From contig NZ_JABEMC010000001.1 in NCBI RefSeq assembly GCF_013004595.1, positions 372,001-436,000 of the forward strand: DNA of 64,000 nt, given 5' to 3'. Below are positions 36,250 through 45,344 of this stretch, piece after piece. Source of the stretch: Brevibacterium luteolum (GTDB lineage Bacteria; Actinomycetota; Actinomycetes; Actinomycetales; Brevibacteriaceae). Position 1 is the first letter of the stretch; each line of letters starts with the position of its first letter. Below the pieces are notes generated by a model. The model made no database searches. It was not told the origin of the DNA and saw only the letters and a list, made by a program, of their open reading frames with translations. The position numbers and the translations under genes are program-made.

Positions 36250-39192
36250 ATGACTGATTCAAGACAGACACCGCCGGCGCTGCGCAGAATGCGCACCGCC
36301 GGCGTCGCTACGACTGTGACTCTGGCGATGACCCTTGGATTCGGCACCTCTGTCCTCGCTGCACCGTCGCAGCCGGCGGAGAGCGCGCCCCAGACGGCCC
36401 CCGAATCGACGACGAACCCCACCGACATGGTCGACAAGCTCACCATCGCCTACACCGGCGAGACGACGATGGCCGAGGCAGAGACCCTCGAGATCCCCGT
36501 CACCGTCAAGGGCGACGCCGGCGATGTCCTCACCCTCAGGCTCAAACACGCCCAGAACAACGAAATCGTCGAAGGCACCGACACTGACGTCACGATCGGG
36601 GAAGACGGGACGGCAGAGGAAACCCTCGAAGTCGAGGACCTCGCACCGGGCACCTACGCGATCACCGGCGGCGACGAAAACCTCATGAACTCCGACAAGA
36701 CCTTCACCGTCGAGGAGAAGGAAGGCGCAGAGGCGCCCGAGGCCGGTGACAACCCTGAGTCCAACGACCCGGAGGGCAAGGACCTCACGACCGAGCGCGA
36801 AGACGGCCTCGACAAGTACTACCCCGAGCTGGCCAAGGAGCTGTTCGACGAAGACGGCGACGGCACCTACGAGATCCCCGAGCCGGCCGCCGGTGGAAAG
36901 AGCACCGGAAACGTCCCGAAGGGCCTGGAGAAGCATTACGGCCAGGCGCTCAACCTCTCGGCCGAGAACTGCGAGAAGCTTGGCCACCCCAACTTCGAGC
37001 AGCGGATCGGCCGCGCCCCTGAGTGCGGTTACGTCATCATGCCGATCGACGCCGAGGACCCGAGCGCAGGCAACATCGCCGTCTCGGTCATGAAGGTCAA
37101 GGCCGGCAAGGTCGAGAACGGCACGTTCGTCGAGAACAAGAACCCGCGCGGCACCGTGCTGTGGAATCCGGGCGGCCCGGGCGGCTCCGGCATGACCCTC
37201 TCGGTCGCTGGCGCGCTCTACGAGCCCGACCTGGCAGCCGAATACGACATGCTCGGATTCGACCCGCGCGGCACCGGCACCTCGATGCCGTTCTCGCAGT
37301 GCTCCTCTGACGAGCAGATCGACAAGGACCGCGAGTCCAACCCGCACGGCAAGGACACCCGCGAGGAAGTCGAAGGCGCACTCAAGGAGCAGACCGAGCG
37401 TTTCGCCAATGACTGCTTCGAGAACACCGGCAAGGCCTTCGACCTCGGTGAGGGCGGGCAGAAGAAGCTCATGCAGCACCTGGGCACCTGGGACGCTGTG
37501 GGTGACATGGACCTCATGCGCTCGGCATTCGGCGATGAGAAGCTCAACTTCATCGGCTTCTCCTACGGCACCCGCCTCGGCTACGTCTACTCGCAGAAGT
37601 TCCAGCCCAACGTCGGGCGCCTCGTCCTCGACGGCGTCGTCGACCCCGGCAAGGTCGATGAACTTGCTGCGATGAAGGCGATCAACGCCGCCTCCGATAA
37701 GTTCATGCAGAATGGCGGCGACGACCCGGCTGATGACGAAGACAAGACCATCAACCAGGGTGCTGGCTTCCAGAACACCTTCGAGCAGTTCGCCAAGGAC
37801 TGCACCGCCAAGGGCGCGCAGAAGAAGACCTGGGGCGAACTGTGGCCGGATGTCTTCGGTGACAGCCCGATCGCTGACGAGACCTTCAGCTGTGCACTCG
37901 GTGATGGAGTCGAGGACGTCGATCAGCTCACCGATGCGAACGCCAAGCTGCTGCAGACGCTTGAGTCCAAGCCGCTGCCGACCGGCCAGCCGAACGACGA
38001 CCGGATGGTCTCCTTCGCTGACGGCCGCACCGGTGTCTTCCAGGCGCTGTACTCCGAGACGCTGTGGCCGCAGCTGGCCTACGGCCTTGCCGAGCTCAAG
38101 CAGGGTGAGACCGCCGGCATGCTCATGCAGCTGGCCGACAGCTACAACGACCGCGACGAGAACGGCCACTACGCGCCGATGCTCCAGGCGTTCACCAACA
38201 TCCGCTGCACGGACGCCAACAGCTACGGTGACATGCCCGACATCGAGAAGGCACGTGACTTCGCCGAGCGCTACGACAAGGCCGCTCCGTTCCAGCGTTC
38301 GTCGAAGACCCCGGGTGAGTACGACTACTGCGACTTCTGGCAGTTCAAGGGCACCCTGCCCGCGCCGGAGAAGCTGACGAAGGTGCCGAACATCCTCGTC
38401 GTCTCGACGACGCATGACTCGGCCACCCCGTACCCGGCAGGGGTCAAGCTCGCCCGCGTCATCGACGGCACCCTGCTGTCGGCCTCGGGAGCTTCGCACA
38501 CCTCGTACATGAAGCGCGACCCGAACATGACCTGTGTCGACGACACCGTCAACGACTTCCTTATCAACGGTGACGTACCTGAGGACGGCGACTACGGCAA
38601 GAAGCTCGACAAGCCCGACACCGTCAAGGATGATCGCGGCAACGACGTGACGCTCACGACCCAGTGCAAGGTCGAGACGTTCCGCTCGTCTGGCTTCTCG
38701 ATCTCGACTGACAAGGCACACGCTGGTGAGAAGCTGCTCTACACCGCTGAGCACCAGGACGATGTCGATGACTACTCCGTCGCCTTCGACGGCAAGAAGG
38801 TCGCTGAGGGCACGATGGACAACGGCGGCAACGCCGCCGGTCAGTTCACCGTCCCGGAGGACGCCAAGCCCGGCAAGTACGAGGTCACCCTCGTCAACGC
38901 CGCCGGCGATGTCGTCGCCACCGACTTCCTCGAGGTCATGAGCGATGACAAGCCCAAGGGCGATGACGACGATGACTCCAACGGCGGTGGCGACACCGAC
39001 AAGGACGACAAGGGATCGGACGACGACGGCAAGGGCAAGAAGGACGACGGCCGCGACAAGAATGCCGACAAGGACGGCAAGCTTCCGCGCACCGGTGCTG
39101 AGATCATGCCGTACCTGCTCCTCATCCTCGCCCTCATCGGCGGCGGTTCCGCAGCACTGTACAAGTCGCGCCGAGTCTCCTCGGACAGCTGA
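36250..39192 (+). CDS. LPXTG-anchored S33-family (TAP-like) exopeptidase
   Basis: 980 residues. Signal peptide 1-38 (Arg-rich start, cleavage near VLAA). Residues about 55-155 form a beta-sandwich-like region; 270-790 are an alpha/beta hydrolase of the tripeptidyl aminopeptidase type with oxyanion motif WNPGGPGGSG, nucleophile Ser438 in GFSYG, Asp723 (TTHDSATP) and His750 (GASHTSY). After another beta domain (about 835-900) come an Asp/Lys/Gly-rich wall-spanning stretch, LPRTG (945-949), a hydrophobic helix and a basic tail: a class E/A sortase sorting signal. It should be covalently attached to peptidoglycan and release short peptides from extracellular protein. No sortase gene is in the window. 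Highly acidic, leaderless. Confidence 0.9.
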   Translation: MTDSRQTPPALRRMRTAGVATTVTLAMTLGFGTSVLAAPSQPAESAPQTAPESTTNPTDMVDKLTIAYTGETTMAEAETLEIPVTVKGDAGDVLTLRLKHAQNNEIVEGTDTDVTIGEDGTAEETLEVEDLAPGTYAITGGDENLMNSDKTFTVEEKEGAEAPEAGDNPESNDPEGKDLTTEREDGLDKYYPELAKELFDEDGDGTYEIPEPAAGGKSTGNVPKGLEKHYGQALNLSAENCEKLGHPNFEQRIGRAPECGYVIMPIDAEDPSAGNIAVSVMKVKAGKVENGTFVENKNPRGTVLWNPGGPGGSGMTLSVAGALYEPDLAAEYDMLGFDPRGTGTSMPFSQCSSDEQIDKDRESNPHGKDTREEVEGALKEQTERFANDCFENTGKAFDLGEGGQKKLMQHLGTWDAVGDMDLMRSAFGDEKLNFIGFSYGTRLGYVYSQKFQPNVGRLVLDGVVDPGKVDELAAMKAINAASDKFMQNGGDDPADDEDKTINQGAGFQNTFEQFAKDCTAKGAQKKTWGELWPDVFGDSPIADETFSCALGDGVEDVDQLTDANAKLLQTLESKPLPTGQPNDDRMVSFADGRTGVFQALYSETLWPQLAYGLAELKQGETAGMLMQLADSYNDRDENGHYAPMLQAFTNIRCTDANSYGDMPDIEKARDFAERYDKAAPFQRSSKTPGEYDYCDFWQFKGTLPAPEKLTKVPNILVVSTTHDSATPYPAGVKLARVIDGTLLSASGASHTSYMKRDPNMTCVDDTVNDFLINGDVPEDGDYGKKLDKPDTVKDDRGNDVTLTTQCKVETFRSSGFSISTDKAHAGEKLLYTAEHQDDVDDYSVAFDGKKVAEGTMDNGGNAAGQFTVPEDAKPGKYEVTLVNAAGDVVATDFLEVMSDDKPKGDDDDDSNGGGDTDKDDKGSDDDGKGKKDDGRDKNADKDGKLPRTGAEIMPYLLLILALIGGGSAALYKSRRVSSDS

Positions 39193-39235
39193 GTGACCAG
39201 CTGACACCTGAACCGCACAGTTCACAGTGAGCGAT

Positions 39236-39271
39236 CCACAGGGGCGGTCTCTTCGGAGGCCGCCCCTGTGG
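39236..39271 (+). terminator. bidirectional terminator with UUCG tetraloop
   Basis: 16-bp stem (one G-U pair) closed by C(TTCG)G, between the convergent peptidase and calpain-like genes. Confidence 0.85.
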
Positions 39272-39326
39272 CGTGTCTGGAATCGGCCGGGCGCGTGAGC
39301 CCCGCAGCAGGGGAACAGCGCCGTTG

Positions 39327-40391
39327 TCAGGCGTCGGTGAGTATCGGCCCAACGTTGACCGACAGGAAGATCCGCCGGAACTGCGCCTCCGACAGGTACA
39401 GGTCGGTGCGCCGCGGATGGCGTGAGCCCGGTCGCGGGTCGGCGCCGCCGAGCGGATTGCGCAGATGGATGCGCAGCGGGCCTGCACCGTCCGGCAGCTG
39501 CCGGCCGTCCTCATCGACCCGAGCTATGCCGCAGACAACGTAGACGTGCCCGTTCATGACAGCGATCTGCCGGGCGGGATCATCCTCACGTGGGATGAGC
39601 CTGGCCGGCTTCCAGCGCAGCAGCGTCGAGGCCACCACCGGCCGGCCGGCATCCAGCCAGGACCGTACGGTGGCCAGCCGGGGCACCGGGCGGGCCGGGG
39701 TGACCTGGCCGGTGAGCAGATAGAAGGCGTTGCCGGCGAACCCGTGCTCGATCCCGGTGTAGCTGCCGCGCCCGAAGGTGACAGCGGCGGCCTTCTCGAC
39801 AAGGCTGGCGAGATTCGCCCGTCCCCGGGAGTCCCCGGTGCGGTGTCGGGCGGGCACGAACGGGGAGATCGTCACCGCCCGTGCTCGTAGCCCGGTGTGC
39901 AGTCGCACCTGGATGAGCCCATTGGGCAGCGACTCGATGAGTGAGGCGGTGAAACCTGGCTGGGTGTGCTCACAGGCGGCGAGGGCTGCGATGAACCAGC
40001 AGTCGCCCAGCCTGCCCTGCTGCACCTCGACAGGCGTCTCGATCACCGAGCCGGTTTCATCGGTGGGCACCTCGACGCCGACGTCGAGAGCCTGGGAACC
40101 ACGGGCGCGGGGCTCCAAGGCGGGCAGCGCTGCCAGGGCGGCTGCCGCCTCGGGCGCGGATGCGGGGATGAGCGCCTCCACAGCGCGCGCGGCGCGGTGG
40201 TGATAGAACCCGGCCCGGCGCAGCAGGCGGGGGAGAGGTGTGAAGCGGGAATCCGGTTCGCCGGACAGTTCGGCATTGAGCGCGCCGGCATCGGCGGGCG
40301 TGAGGAAGGGCGCAGTCGCAGGCGCAGAAATGAGTGGCACGAACACACGGTTTCGTGTAGAGTAGTGGATTGGTCTGTGACCTCTGGACAT
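39327..40391 (-). CDS. calpain-family (C2) cysteine protease
   Basis: 354 residues from the ATG at 40391 (start uncertain; GTG about 40350 is possible and the frame is open to 40670). Catalytic Cys131 in QGRLGDCWFIAALAA, His282 in NGHVYVV and Asn312 in RNPLGG form the papain-like triad in calpain order; SLVEKAAAVTFGRGSYTGIEHG followed by LLTG also matches the calpain core. No calcium-binding EF hand or C2L domain is present, and no signal peptide, so it should act in the cytoplasm. Bacterial calpains are rare and their substrates unknown. Divergent from infA, with overlapping promoter space. Confidence 0.85.
   Translation of the reverse strand: MSRGHRPIHYSTRNRVFVPLISAPATAPFLTPADAGALNAELSGEPDSRFTPLPRLLRRAGFYHHRAARAVEALIPASAPEAAAALAALPALEPRARGSQALDVGVEVPTDETGSVIETPVEVQQGRLGDCWFIAALAACEHTQPGFTASLIESLPNGLIQVRLHTGLRARAVTISPFVPARHRTGDSRGRANLASLVEKAAAVTFGRGSYTGIEHGFAGNAFYLLTGQVTPARPVPRLATVRSWLDAGRPVVASTLLRWKPARLIPREDDPARQIAVMNGHVYVVCGIARVDEDGRQLPDGAGPLRIHLRNPLGGADPRPGSRHPRRTDLYLSEAQFRRIFLSVNVGPILTDA
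40358..40363 (+). promoter_or_regulatory. possible infA operon -10
   Basis: TAGAGT; -35 weak. On the opposite strand the same bases give ACTCTA next to TACTCT, a candidate for the calpain gene. Confidence 0.35.
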
Positions 40392-40560
40392 GCCAGTTCC
40401 GTCTTTCTCCGGGTAGCTTAGCCCATCCGGTGAGCCGTGCGGAACCGGACACTCCGGGTCAGGACTGCCGGTCGAATCAGGCCCCACCCGGGCAGCCGAA
40501 GCGGGCCTGAGACACGAACGAACGCAGCATGTCTGCGGGAAAATGGGGTTGACGAACGAT

Positions 40561-40782
40561 ATGGCCAAAAAAGAAGGGGTCATTGAGATCGAAGGAACCG
40601 TTGTCGAAGCACTCCCGAACGCCTCGTTCCGGGTGGAGCTGACCAACGGCCACAAGGTTCTGGCGCACATCTCAGGAAAGATGCGCCAGCACTACATCCG
40701 CATTCTCCCCGAGGATCGCGTCGTGGTGGAGCTCTCTCCCTACGACCTGTCCCGCGGTCGCATCGTCTACCGGTACAAGTAA
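40561..40782 (+). CDS. infA: translation initiation factor IF-1
   Basis: 73 residues, standard S1/OB fold: [49 protein letters not shown] at 40561; an in-frame ATG at 40543 is possible but would add six residues not found in the family. Binds the A site during initiation. First gene of infA-rpmJ-rpsM-rpsK-rpoA-rplQ; an intrinsic terminator follows. Confidence 0.97.
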   Translation: MAKKEGVIEIEGTVVEALPNASFRVELTNGHKVLAHISGKMRQHYIRILPEDRVVVELSPYDLSRGRIVYRYK

Positions 40783-40812
40783 CAGATCTTTTCGACCGCT
40801 ACTCTGCGTCGC

Positions 40813-40836
40813 CCCCAGGAAGCCTCCTGGGGTTTT
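40813..40836 (+). terminator. intrinsic terminator/attenuator between infA and rpmJ
   Basis: 8-bp stem CCCCAGGA/TCCTGGGG, 4-nt loop, followed by TTTT: the only classical rho-independent terminator with a T run in the ribosomal region. Likely partial, lowering expression of the genes behind infA. Confidence 0.65.
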
Positions 40837-40860
40837 CGCAGTCAGCAAGAAGGACTCACG

Positions 40861-40974
40861 ATGAAGGTTCACCCCAGCGTCAAGAAGGTCTGCGAGAAGT
40901 GCAAGGTGATTCGGCGTCACAGCCGCGTCATGGTGATCTGCGACAACCCGCGCCACAAGCAGCGCCAGGGCTGA
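40861..40974 (+). CDS. rpmJ: 50S ribosomal protein L36
   Basis: 37 residues, standard. [20 protein letters not shown] ... [11 protein letters not shown] with the zinc ligands Cys11, Cys14, Cys27 and His32 (C+ form). AAGAAGG precedes the ATG. Confidence 0.97.
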   Translation: MKVHPSVKKVCEKCKVIRRHSRVMVICDNPRHKQRQG

Positions 40975-41094
40975 TCGCTCACTTAACGCAGACTCCCGTT
41001 CGCTCCTGCTAGATGCAGCTGCGAGCACCACACCCAAGCAGACCTCGCCCCCTGCGGCAGGCCAGGCCCAGCCTGACAGGCAGCAGGACGACAC

Positions 41095-41114
41095 CCCCGG
41101 TTCGGAGGCCGGGG
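41095..41114 (+). promoter_or_regulatory. short hairpin in rpmJ-rpsM spacer
   Basis: 6-bp CCCCGG/CCGGGG stem with an 8-nt loop within a 205-nt gap that otherwise holds nothing recognisable. Confidence 0.3.
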
Positions 41115-41179
41115 ACCCGGGACATCTCGGGACAGGTCTGAGCAAGCACCTTCGAAACGAAAATACGGAGTAAGAACTT

Positions 41180-41548
41180 ATGGCACGTCTTGCCGGAGTC
41201 GACCTCCCGCGTGAGAAGCGCGTGGAAGTCGCCCTGACATACATCTATGGTGTGGGCCGCACTCGTGCGAGCCAGACCCTGACCGAGACCGGGATCAACC
41301 CGCACACCCGCGTCAAGGACCTCAGCGATGATGAGCTCGTGCAGCTGCGCGACTACATCGAGGGAACGTTCAAGGTGGAAGGCGACCTGCGCCGCGAAGT
41401 GGCCGCAGACATCCGCCGCAAGGTTGAGATCGGCTGCTATGAAGGCCTGCGCCACCGCCGCGGCCTGCCGGTGCGCGGTCAGCGCACCAAGACCAACGCT
41501 CGCACCCGCAAGGGCCCGAAGCGCACGGTCGCCGGTAAGAAGAAGTAA
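41180..41548 (+). CDS. rpsM: 30S ribosomal protein S13
   Basis: 122 residues. [26 protein letters not shown], then [32 protein letters not shown]. Head protein touching the P-site tRNA. GGAG at 41167-41170. Confidence 0.97.
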   Translation: MARLAGVDLPREKRVEVALTYIYGVGRTRASQTLTETGINPHTRVKDLSDDELVQLRDYIEGTFKVEGDLRREVAADIRRKVEIGCYEGLRHRRGLPVRGQRTKTNARTRKGPKRTVAGKKK

Positions 41549-41590
41549 TCCCGCTTTCACCGAACACCCTCGATCAGGAGTTTGAGATCT

Positions 41591-41995
41591 ATGCCTCCCA
41601 AGTCACGCGCAGGAGCAGTGCGCAAGCCGCGTCGTCGCGATAAGAAGAACATCGTCAACGGCCAGGCCCACATCAAGTCCACGTTCAACAACACGATCGT
41701 CTCGATCACCGACCCCACAGGAGCTGTGATCTCCTGGGCTTCCGCCGGTGAGGTCGGATTCAAGGGATCGCGCAAGTCGACCCCGTACGCCGCGCAGATG
41801 GCCGCTGAGTCCGCTGCCCGCCGCGCCATGGAGATGGGCCTGAAGAAGGTCGACGTCTTCGTCAAGGGCCCGGGTTCGGGACGCGAGACCGCGATCCGCT
41901 CGCTCCAGGCCGCCGGCCTCGAGCTGGGCACCATCCAGGACGTCACCCCAACGCCGCACAACGGCTGCCGCCCGCCGAAGCGCCGTCGCGGCTGA
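41591..41995 (+). CDS. rpsK: 30S ribosomal protein S11
   Basis: 134 residues. ATG at 41591 ([20 protein letters not shown]) with AGGAG at 41576-41580; TTG at 41582 is too close to it. [16 protein letters not shown] and [15 protein letters not shown]. Platform protein. rpsD, present here in mycobacteria, is absent. Confidence 0.97.
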   Translation: MPPKSRAGAVRKPRRRDKKNIVNGQAHIKSTFNNTIVSITDPTGAVISWASAGEVGFKGSRKSTPYAAQMAAESAARRAMEMGLKKVDVFVKGPGSGRETAIRSLQAAGLELGTIQDVTPTPHNGCRPPKRRRG

Positions 41996-42009
41996 GCCTC
42001 TCCGGTTCC

Positions 42010-42060
42010 CCGCTCCCGAGGCGGGCCGCCTGCTGGCAGGTGAGCCCGCCTCGGGCACGG
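42010..42060 (+). repeat. inverted pair of the dispersed motif forming a hairpin
   Basis: CCGCTCCCGAGGCGG (42010-42024) and CCGCCTCGGGCACGG (42046-42060) face each other; 42015-42026 pairs perfectly over 12 bp with 42044-42055, and the 17-nt loop itself contains CCTG/CAGG. Lies between rpsK and rpoA and may act as a terminator or attenuator. Confidence 0.65.
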
Positions 42061-42165
42061 GGGACCGGACGCACTGTCCACCACCCGCAAGCGTTACGAG
42101 TACTGACTTACTCAACTAGTGCATGCGAGCGTCATATAGCGGATGCTCGCTGAAAGGAAGCCCAC

Positions 42166-43158
42166 GTGCTCATTGCACAGCGCCCCACGCTCACGGAAGA
42201 GGCTGTATCAGCCAATCGATCGCGCTTCGTCATCGAGCCGCTCGAGCCCGGTTTCGGATACACCCTCGGCAACTCGCTGCGTCGAACCCTGCTCTCGTCC
42301 ATCCCCGGTGCCTCGGTTACGAGCATCCGCGTCGATGGCGTGCTGCACGAGTTCACCACGGTGCCCGGAGTGAAGGAGGATGTCACCGAATTCATCCTCA
42401 ACCTCAAGTCCCTCGTCGTGTCCTCGGAGTTCGACGAGCCGGTCGTGGCCTACCTGCGCAAGCAGGGCCCGGGCACGGTCACCGCTGAGGACATCTCGGC
42501 CCCGGCCGGTGTGGAGATCCACAACCCCGAGCTCTACATCGCCACGCTCAACGAAGACGGCCGCCTCGACATGGAGCTGACCATCGAGCGCGGTCGCGGC
42601 TACGTGTCTGCTGCGCAGAACAAGAACGCCGACGCCGAGATCGGCCGGATCCCGGTCGACTCGATCTACTCGCCGGTGCTCAAGGTCACCTACAAGGTCG
42701 AAGCCACCCGTGTCGAACAGCGCACCGACTTCGACCGTCTCATCGTCGATGTCGAGACGAAGCCGTCGATCGCCCCGCGCGACGCGGTCGCCTCGGCCGG
42801 CAAGACCCTCATCGAGCTCTTCGGCCTGGCCCGCGAGCTCAACGTCGAAGCCGAAGGCATCGACATCGGCCCCTCGCCGGTGGACGCTGCCCTGGCCGCC
42901 GATCTCGCTCTGGCGATCGAGGACCTCGACCTCACGGTCCGGTCCTACAACTGCCTCAAGCGCGAAGGCATCCACACCGTCGGAGAACTGGTCGCCCGCA
43001 GCGAAGCAGACCTCATGGACATCCGCAACTTCGGTTCGAAGTCCATCGACGAAGTCAAGGCCAAGCTCAACGAGCTCGGACTCAGCCTCAAGGACAGCCC
43101 GGCGGGCTACGGCGAGGCTGGCGAACAGATGAGCTACGTCGACGACGAGCAGTACTGA
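42166..43158 (+). CDS. rpoA: DNA-directed RNA polymerase subunit alpha
   Basis: 330 residues. N-terminal dimerisation domain ([24 protein letters not shown]) and C-terminal domain ([44 protein letters not shown]) that contacts UP elements and activators. GTG start at 42166 with GAAAGGAAG upstream. A stem GCGAGC (42125-42130)/GCTCGC (42145-42150) precedes it and encloses the 11-mer TCATATAGCGG also found before rpoB. Confidence 0.98.
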   Translation: MLIAQRPTLTEEAVSANRSRFVIEPLEPGFGYTLGNSLRRTLLSSIPGASVTSIRVDGVLHEFTTVPGVKEDVTEFILNLKSLVVSSEFDEPVVAYLRKQGPGTVTAEDISAPAGVEIHNPELYIATLNEDGRLDMELTIERGRGYVSAAQNKNADAEIGRIPVDSIYSPVLKVTYKVEATRVEQRTDFDRLIVDVETKPSIAPRDAVASAGKTLIELFGLARELNVEAEGIDIGPSPVDAALAADLALAIEDLDLTVRSYNCLKREGIHTVGELVARSEADLMDIRNFGSKSIDEVKAKLNELGLSLKDSPAGYGEAGEQMSYVDDEQY

Positions 43159-43194
43159 GCGGCTGACCGAACAGAGATTTCAAGGAGATAAACA

Positions 43195-43788
43195 ATGCCT
43201 ACGCCTACCAAGGGCAACCGCCTCGGCGGCTCCCCGGCGCACGAGCGGGCGATGCTGAACAACATGGCGTCCCAGCTCTTCGAGAACAAGTCCATCACCA
43301 CGACGGTGACGAAGGCCAAGCGCCTGCGTCCGGTCGCCGAGCGCCTCATCACCTTCGCCAAGCGTGGTGACCTGGCTGCTCGCCGCCGCGTCATGCAGCA
43401 GATCGGCGACAAGTCCGTCGTCCACGAGCTGTTCACCTCGATCGCTCCGGCTGTCGCCGAGCGTCCGGGCGGCTACACCCGCATCACCAAGATCGGTCCG
43501 CGCAAGGGCGACAACGCCCCGATGGCCGTCATCGAGCTCGTGCTCGAGGCCTACTCGCCCAAGCAGGCCACGGTGAAGGAGGCCGAGGAGACCACCAAGG
43601 CCGCCGCTGCCGATGAGCCCAAGGCCGAGGACACCAAGGCCGAGGACACCGCCGGTGACGACGAGACCCCCGAGGTCGAAGAGGATGTCACCTCCGGTGC
43701 CCAGGACGACGAGGCACAGGAAGCCGCCGAGCAGTCTGAGGATGCCGCGAAGGCCGAGGACGTCGAGAAGACAGACGACGAGAAGTGA
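43195..43788 (+). CDS. rplQ: 50S ribosomal protein L17 with acidic C-terminal extension
   Basis: 197 residues. The first 118 are ordinary L17 ([22 protein letters not shown]). The remaining 80 are strongly acidic with near-repeats of [11 protein letters not shown] and many Glu/Asp/Ala. Such tails are known in some actinobacteria; role unknown. AAGGAG 7 nt before the ATG. Last gene of the operon. Confidence 0.96.
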   Translation: MPTPTKGNRLGGSPAHERAMLNNMASQLFENKSITTTVTKAKRLRPVAERLITFAKRGDLAARRRVMQQIGDKSVVHELFTSIAPAVAERPGGYTRITKIGPRKGDNAPMAVIELVLEAYSPKQATVKEAEETTKAAAADEPKAEDTKAEDTAGDDETPEVEEDVTSGAQDDEAQEAAEQSEDAAKAEDVEKTDDEK

Positions 43789-43823
43789 GTCGCTGAGCGT
43801 CCTGCAGCGTCACGCTGAGCATC

Positions 43824-43856
43824 GCAGGCCCGGAACCGCTGAGGTTCCGGGCCTGC
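43824..43856 (+). terminator. rpoA-rplQ terminator
   Basis: Perfect 14-bp stem GCAGGCCCGGAACC/GGTTCCGGGCCTGC, 5-nt loop, 35 nt after rplQ. Confidence 0.8.
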
Positions 43857-43979
43857 AGTGCATTCGGGCCGCAGGTGCGGTCAGCTGGACGGATCGTCAG
43901 GGCCAGGCGCTACCATCAAGGGACATTGACGCATGCCGGCCTGCCATCGCGAGCAGGCCGCATCCGGAAAGGAGCGCAC

Positions 43980-44141
43980 ATGTCACCGAGGAACAAGAAG
44001 AAGCGCAAGCAGCAGGGCCGTTCGCCGCAGGAGGGCCGGGCACTGCTCGTCGGCCTGGCCAGCACCCTGCTCGGTGCAGCCGTTACCGCGGTGACGCGCA
44101 AGATCGCCGGCGACCGGCGCCGGCGCAGGAAGAAGAAGTGA
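43980..44141 (+). CDS. small basic single-helix membrane protein
   Basis: 53 residues from the ATG at 43980, preceded by AAAGGAG at good distance. Both ends are extremely basic (RNKKKRKQQGR and RRRRRKKK) around one hydrophobic helix LLVGLASTLLGAAVTAV. TACCAT at 43911-43916 with CTGGACG before it may be its promoter. No family recognised. The pattern suggests a membrane-anchored polycation binding lipid headgroups, RNA or DNA. Convergent with the nitroreductase gene. Confidence 0.6.
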   Translation: MSPRNKKKRKQQGRSPQEGRALLVGLASTLLGAAVTAVTRKIAGDRRRRRKKK

Positions 44142-44168
44142 CAGACTCAGCGCTCGGCGCTTTGCAGC

Positions 44169-45344
44169 TCAGCGCAGCCGCGGTGAGCGCGGCACGGGGC
44201 CGGTCGACCGTCCCACCGTGAAAGCGGTGAAGGGCTGGTAGACCGGCTTCCCGCCGTTGCGGGCCGGGGCGGTGCGGCGCAGCACATCGGCGAGCATCGC
44301 CGCCGGCAGCTGCACATCCTTGAGCTGCGACTCGACCGAGACCCGCAGCCCATGGCGGGCGAAGATGAGCCACAGCCGCATGAGCTCGCGGCCCAGCAGC
44401 ACCCAGCGTTCGGCGCTGACCTCACTGGGATGCCGAGCTTCGATCGCCAGTGCCAGCCGGTCCGGGGCGCGGCGGGTGATGAACGTCGGCAGCATCGTCG
44501 ACCAGGCACCAGCAGTCACGAGCATGTCGCGCAGCCGGGCACGGGCCTCATCCGGTGCCTCATCACCGCCGAGCAGGCGGGCTGCCAGCCGGGAGGTCCG
44601 GCGCGGCAGGCGCAGGGTCTCAGCCGTCAGACCGTCCTCCTGATAGCGGGGATCGCGGTCGTCAAGCCGCAGCCAGCGCAGCGTCTCATCGAAGGCCTCC
44701 CGCGGCTCGAACGGCGCCGACTGCGCATAGCGGGCGGCCTTGACCCAGATTGCCTCTGGCACCTGCGCGATGACGATGCCCGAGATCCGGTCATCGACCT
44801 CCTGCCGGTGCACCTCACCGTGGGCGGTGCGATCGAGGATCGCCTGCGGGCGCAGCGCGGCATACTCGGCCACCGCTGCCTCGACTGCGGCGGTGTCGCG
44901 GCGCAGCCGGCCGCGATCAACCTGCCGGGTCAGCACCTCAGCAACCGAGAACCCCGCCGAGACCTCCGCATCGGGAGGTTCCGCCGCATCGGCCACGGGC
45001 GCCGCACCGCCCGCCGGCTCGGCTCCAGCGGGCGTCAGCAGGAACGTGATCGTCACGTCATGCCGCGCACCGGTGACCGTGAGCTCACGCAGCCGCAGGT
45101 CCTCCTCTGCTGCGGCGATCGCACAGGCCTCAACCCAGCAGCCCAGTGACATGCCGAGGTCCGCGCCGTGTTCGTCGCCGACCGGCAGTGTGCGCTCGGG
45201 GTCGGTGCGCACCCGGATTCTGGCCCCGGCCCCGGTGATCTCGAGCAGTCGCGGCAGCCACGGCTGCGTGTTGTGGGCGCTCGGCGCGCGGGAGGCGATG
45301 TCGAAGAGACCCTCGATCGTCTCGGTGGTCAGCGGTCGGGTCAT
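44169..45344 (-). CDS. Acg-type nitroreductase-family protein
   Basis: 391 residues. SRAPSAHNTQPW at residues 18-29 is the FMN-binding signature of the nitroreductase fold, and the double-length single-chain layout (two half-domains, second near residues 250-330) is that of mycobacterial Acg, which sequesters FMN. An acidic/Ala-rich linker occupies about residues 105-135. Last gene of the four-gene leftward operon; its ATG overlaps the stop of the GNAT-like gene by 4 nt. Could be an oxidase or dehydrogenase acting on the pathway's product. Confidence 0.75.
   Translation of the reverse strand: MTRPLTTETIEGLFDIASRAPSAHNTQPWLPRLLEITGAGARIRVRTDPERTLPVGDEHGADLGMSLGCWVEACAIAAAEEDLRLRELTVTGARHDVTITFLLTPAGAEPAGGAAPVADAAEPPDAEVSAGFSVAEVLTRQVDRGRLRRDTAAVEAAVAEYAALRPQAILDRTAHGEVHRQEVDDRISGIVIAQVPEAIWVKAARYAQSAPFEPREAFDETLRWLRLDDRDPRYQEDGLTAETLRLPRRTSRLAARLLGGDEAPDEARARLRDMLVTAGAWSTMLPTFITRRAPDRLALAIEARHPSEVSAERWVLLGRELMRLWLIFARHGLRVSVESQLKDVQLPAAMLADVLRRTAPARNGGKPVYQPFTAFTVGRSTGPVPRSPRLR

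Noticed and set aside
40407..40493. tRNA-like stretch upstream of infA (TAGCTTAG and GGTCGAATC resemble D- and T-arm sequences; ends can pair)
   Set aside because: No 5-bp anticodon stem or T stem can be formed and the T-loop lacks TTCGA; not a functional tRNA, at most a chance match or remnant.
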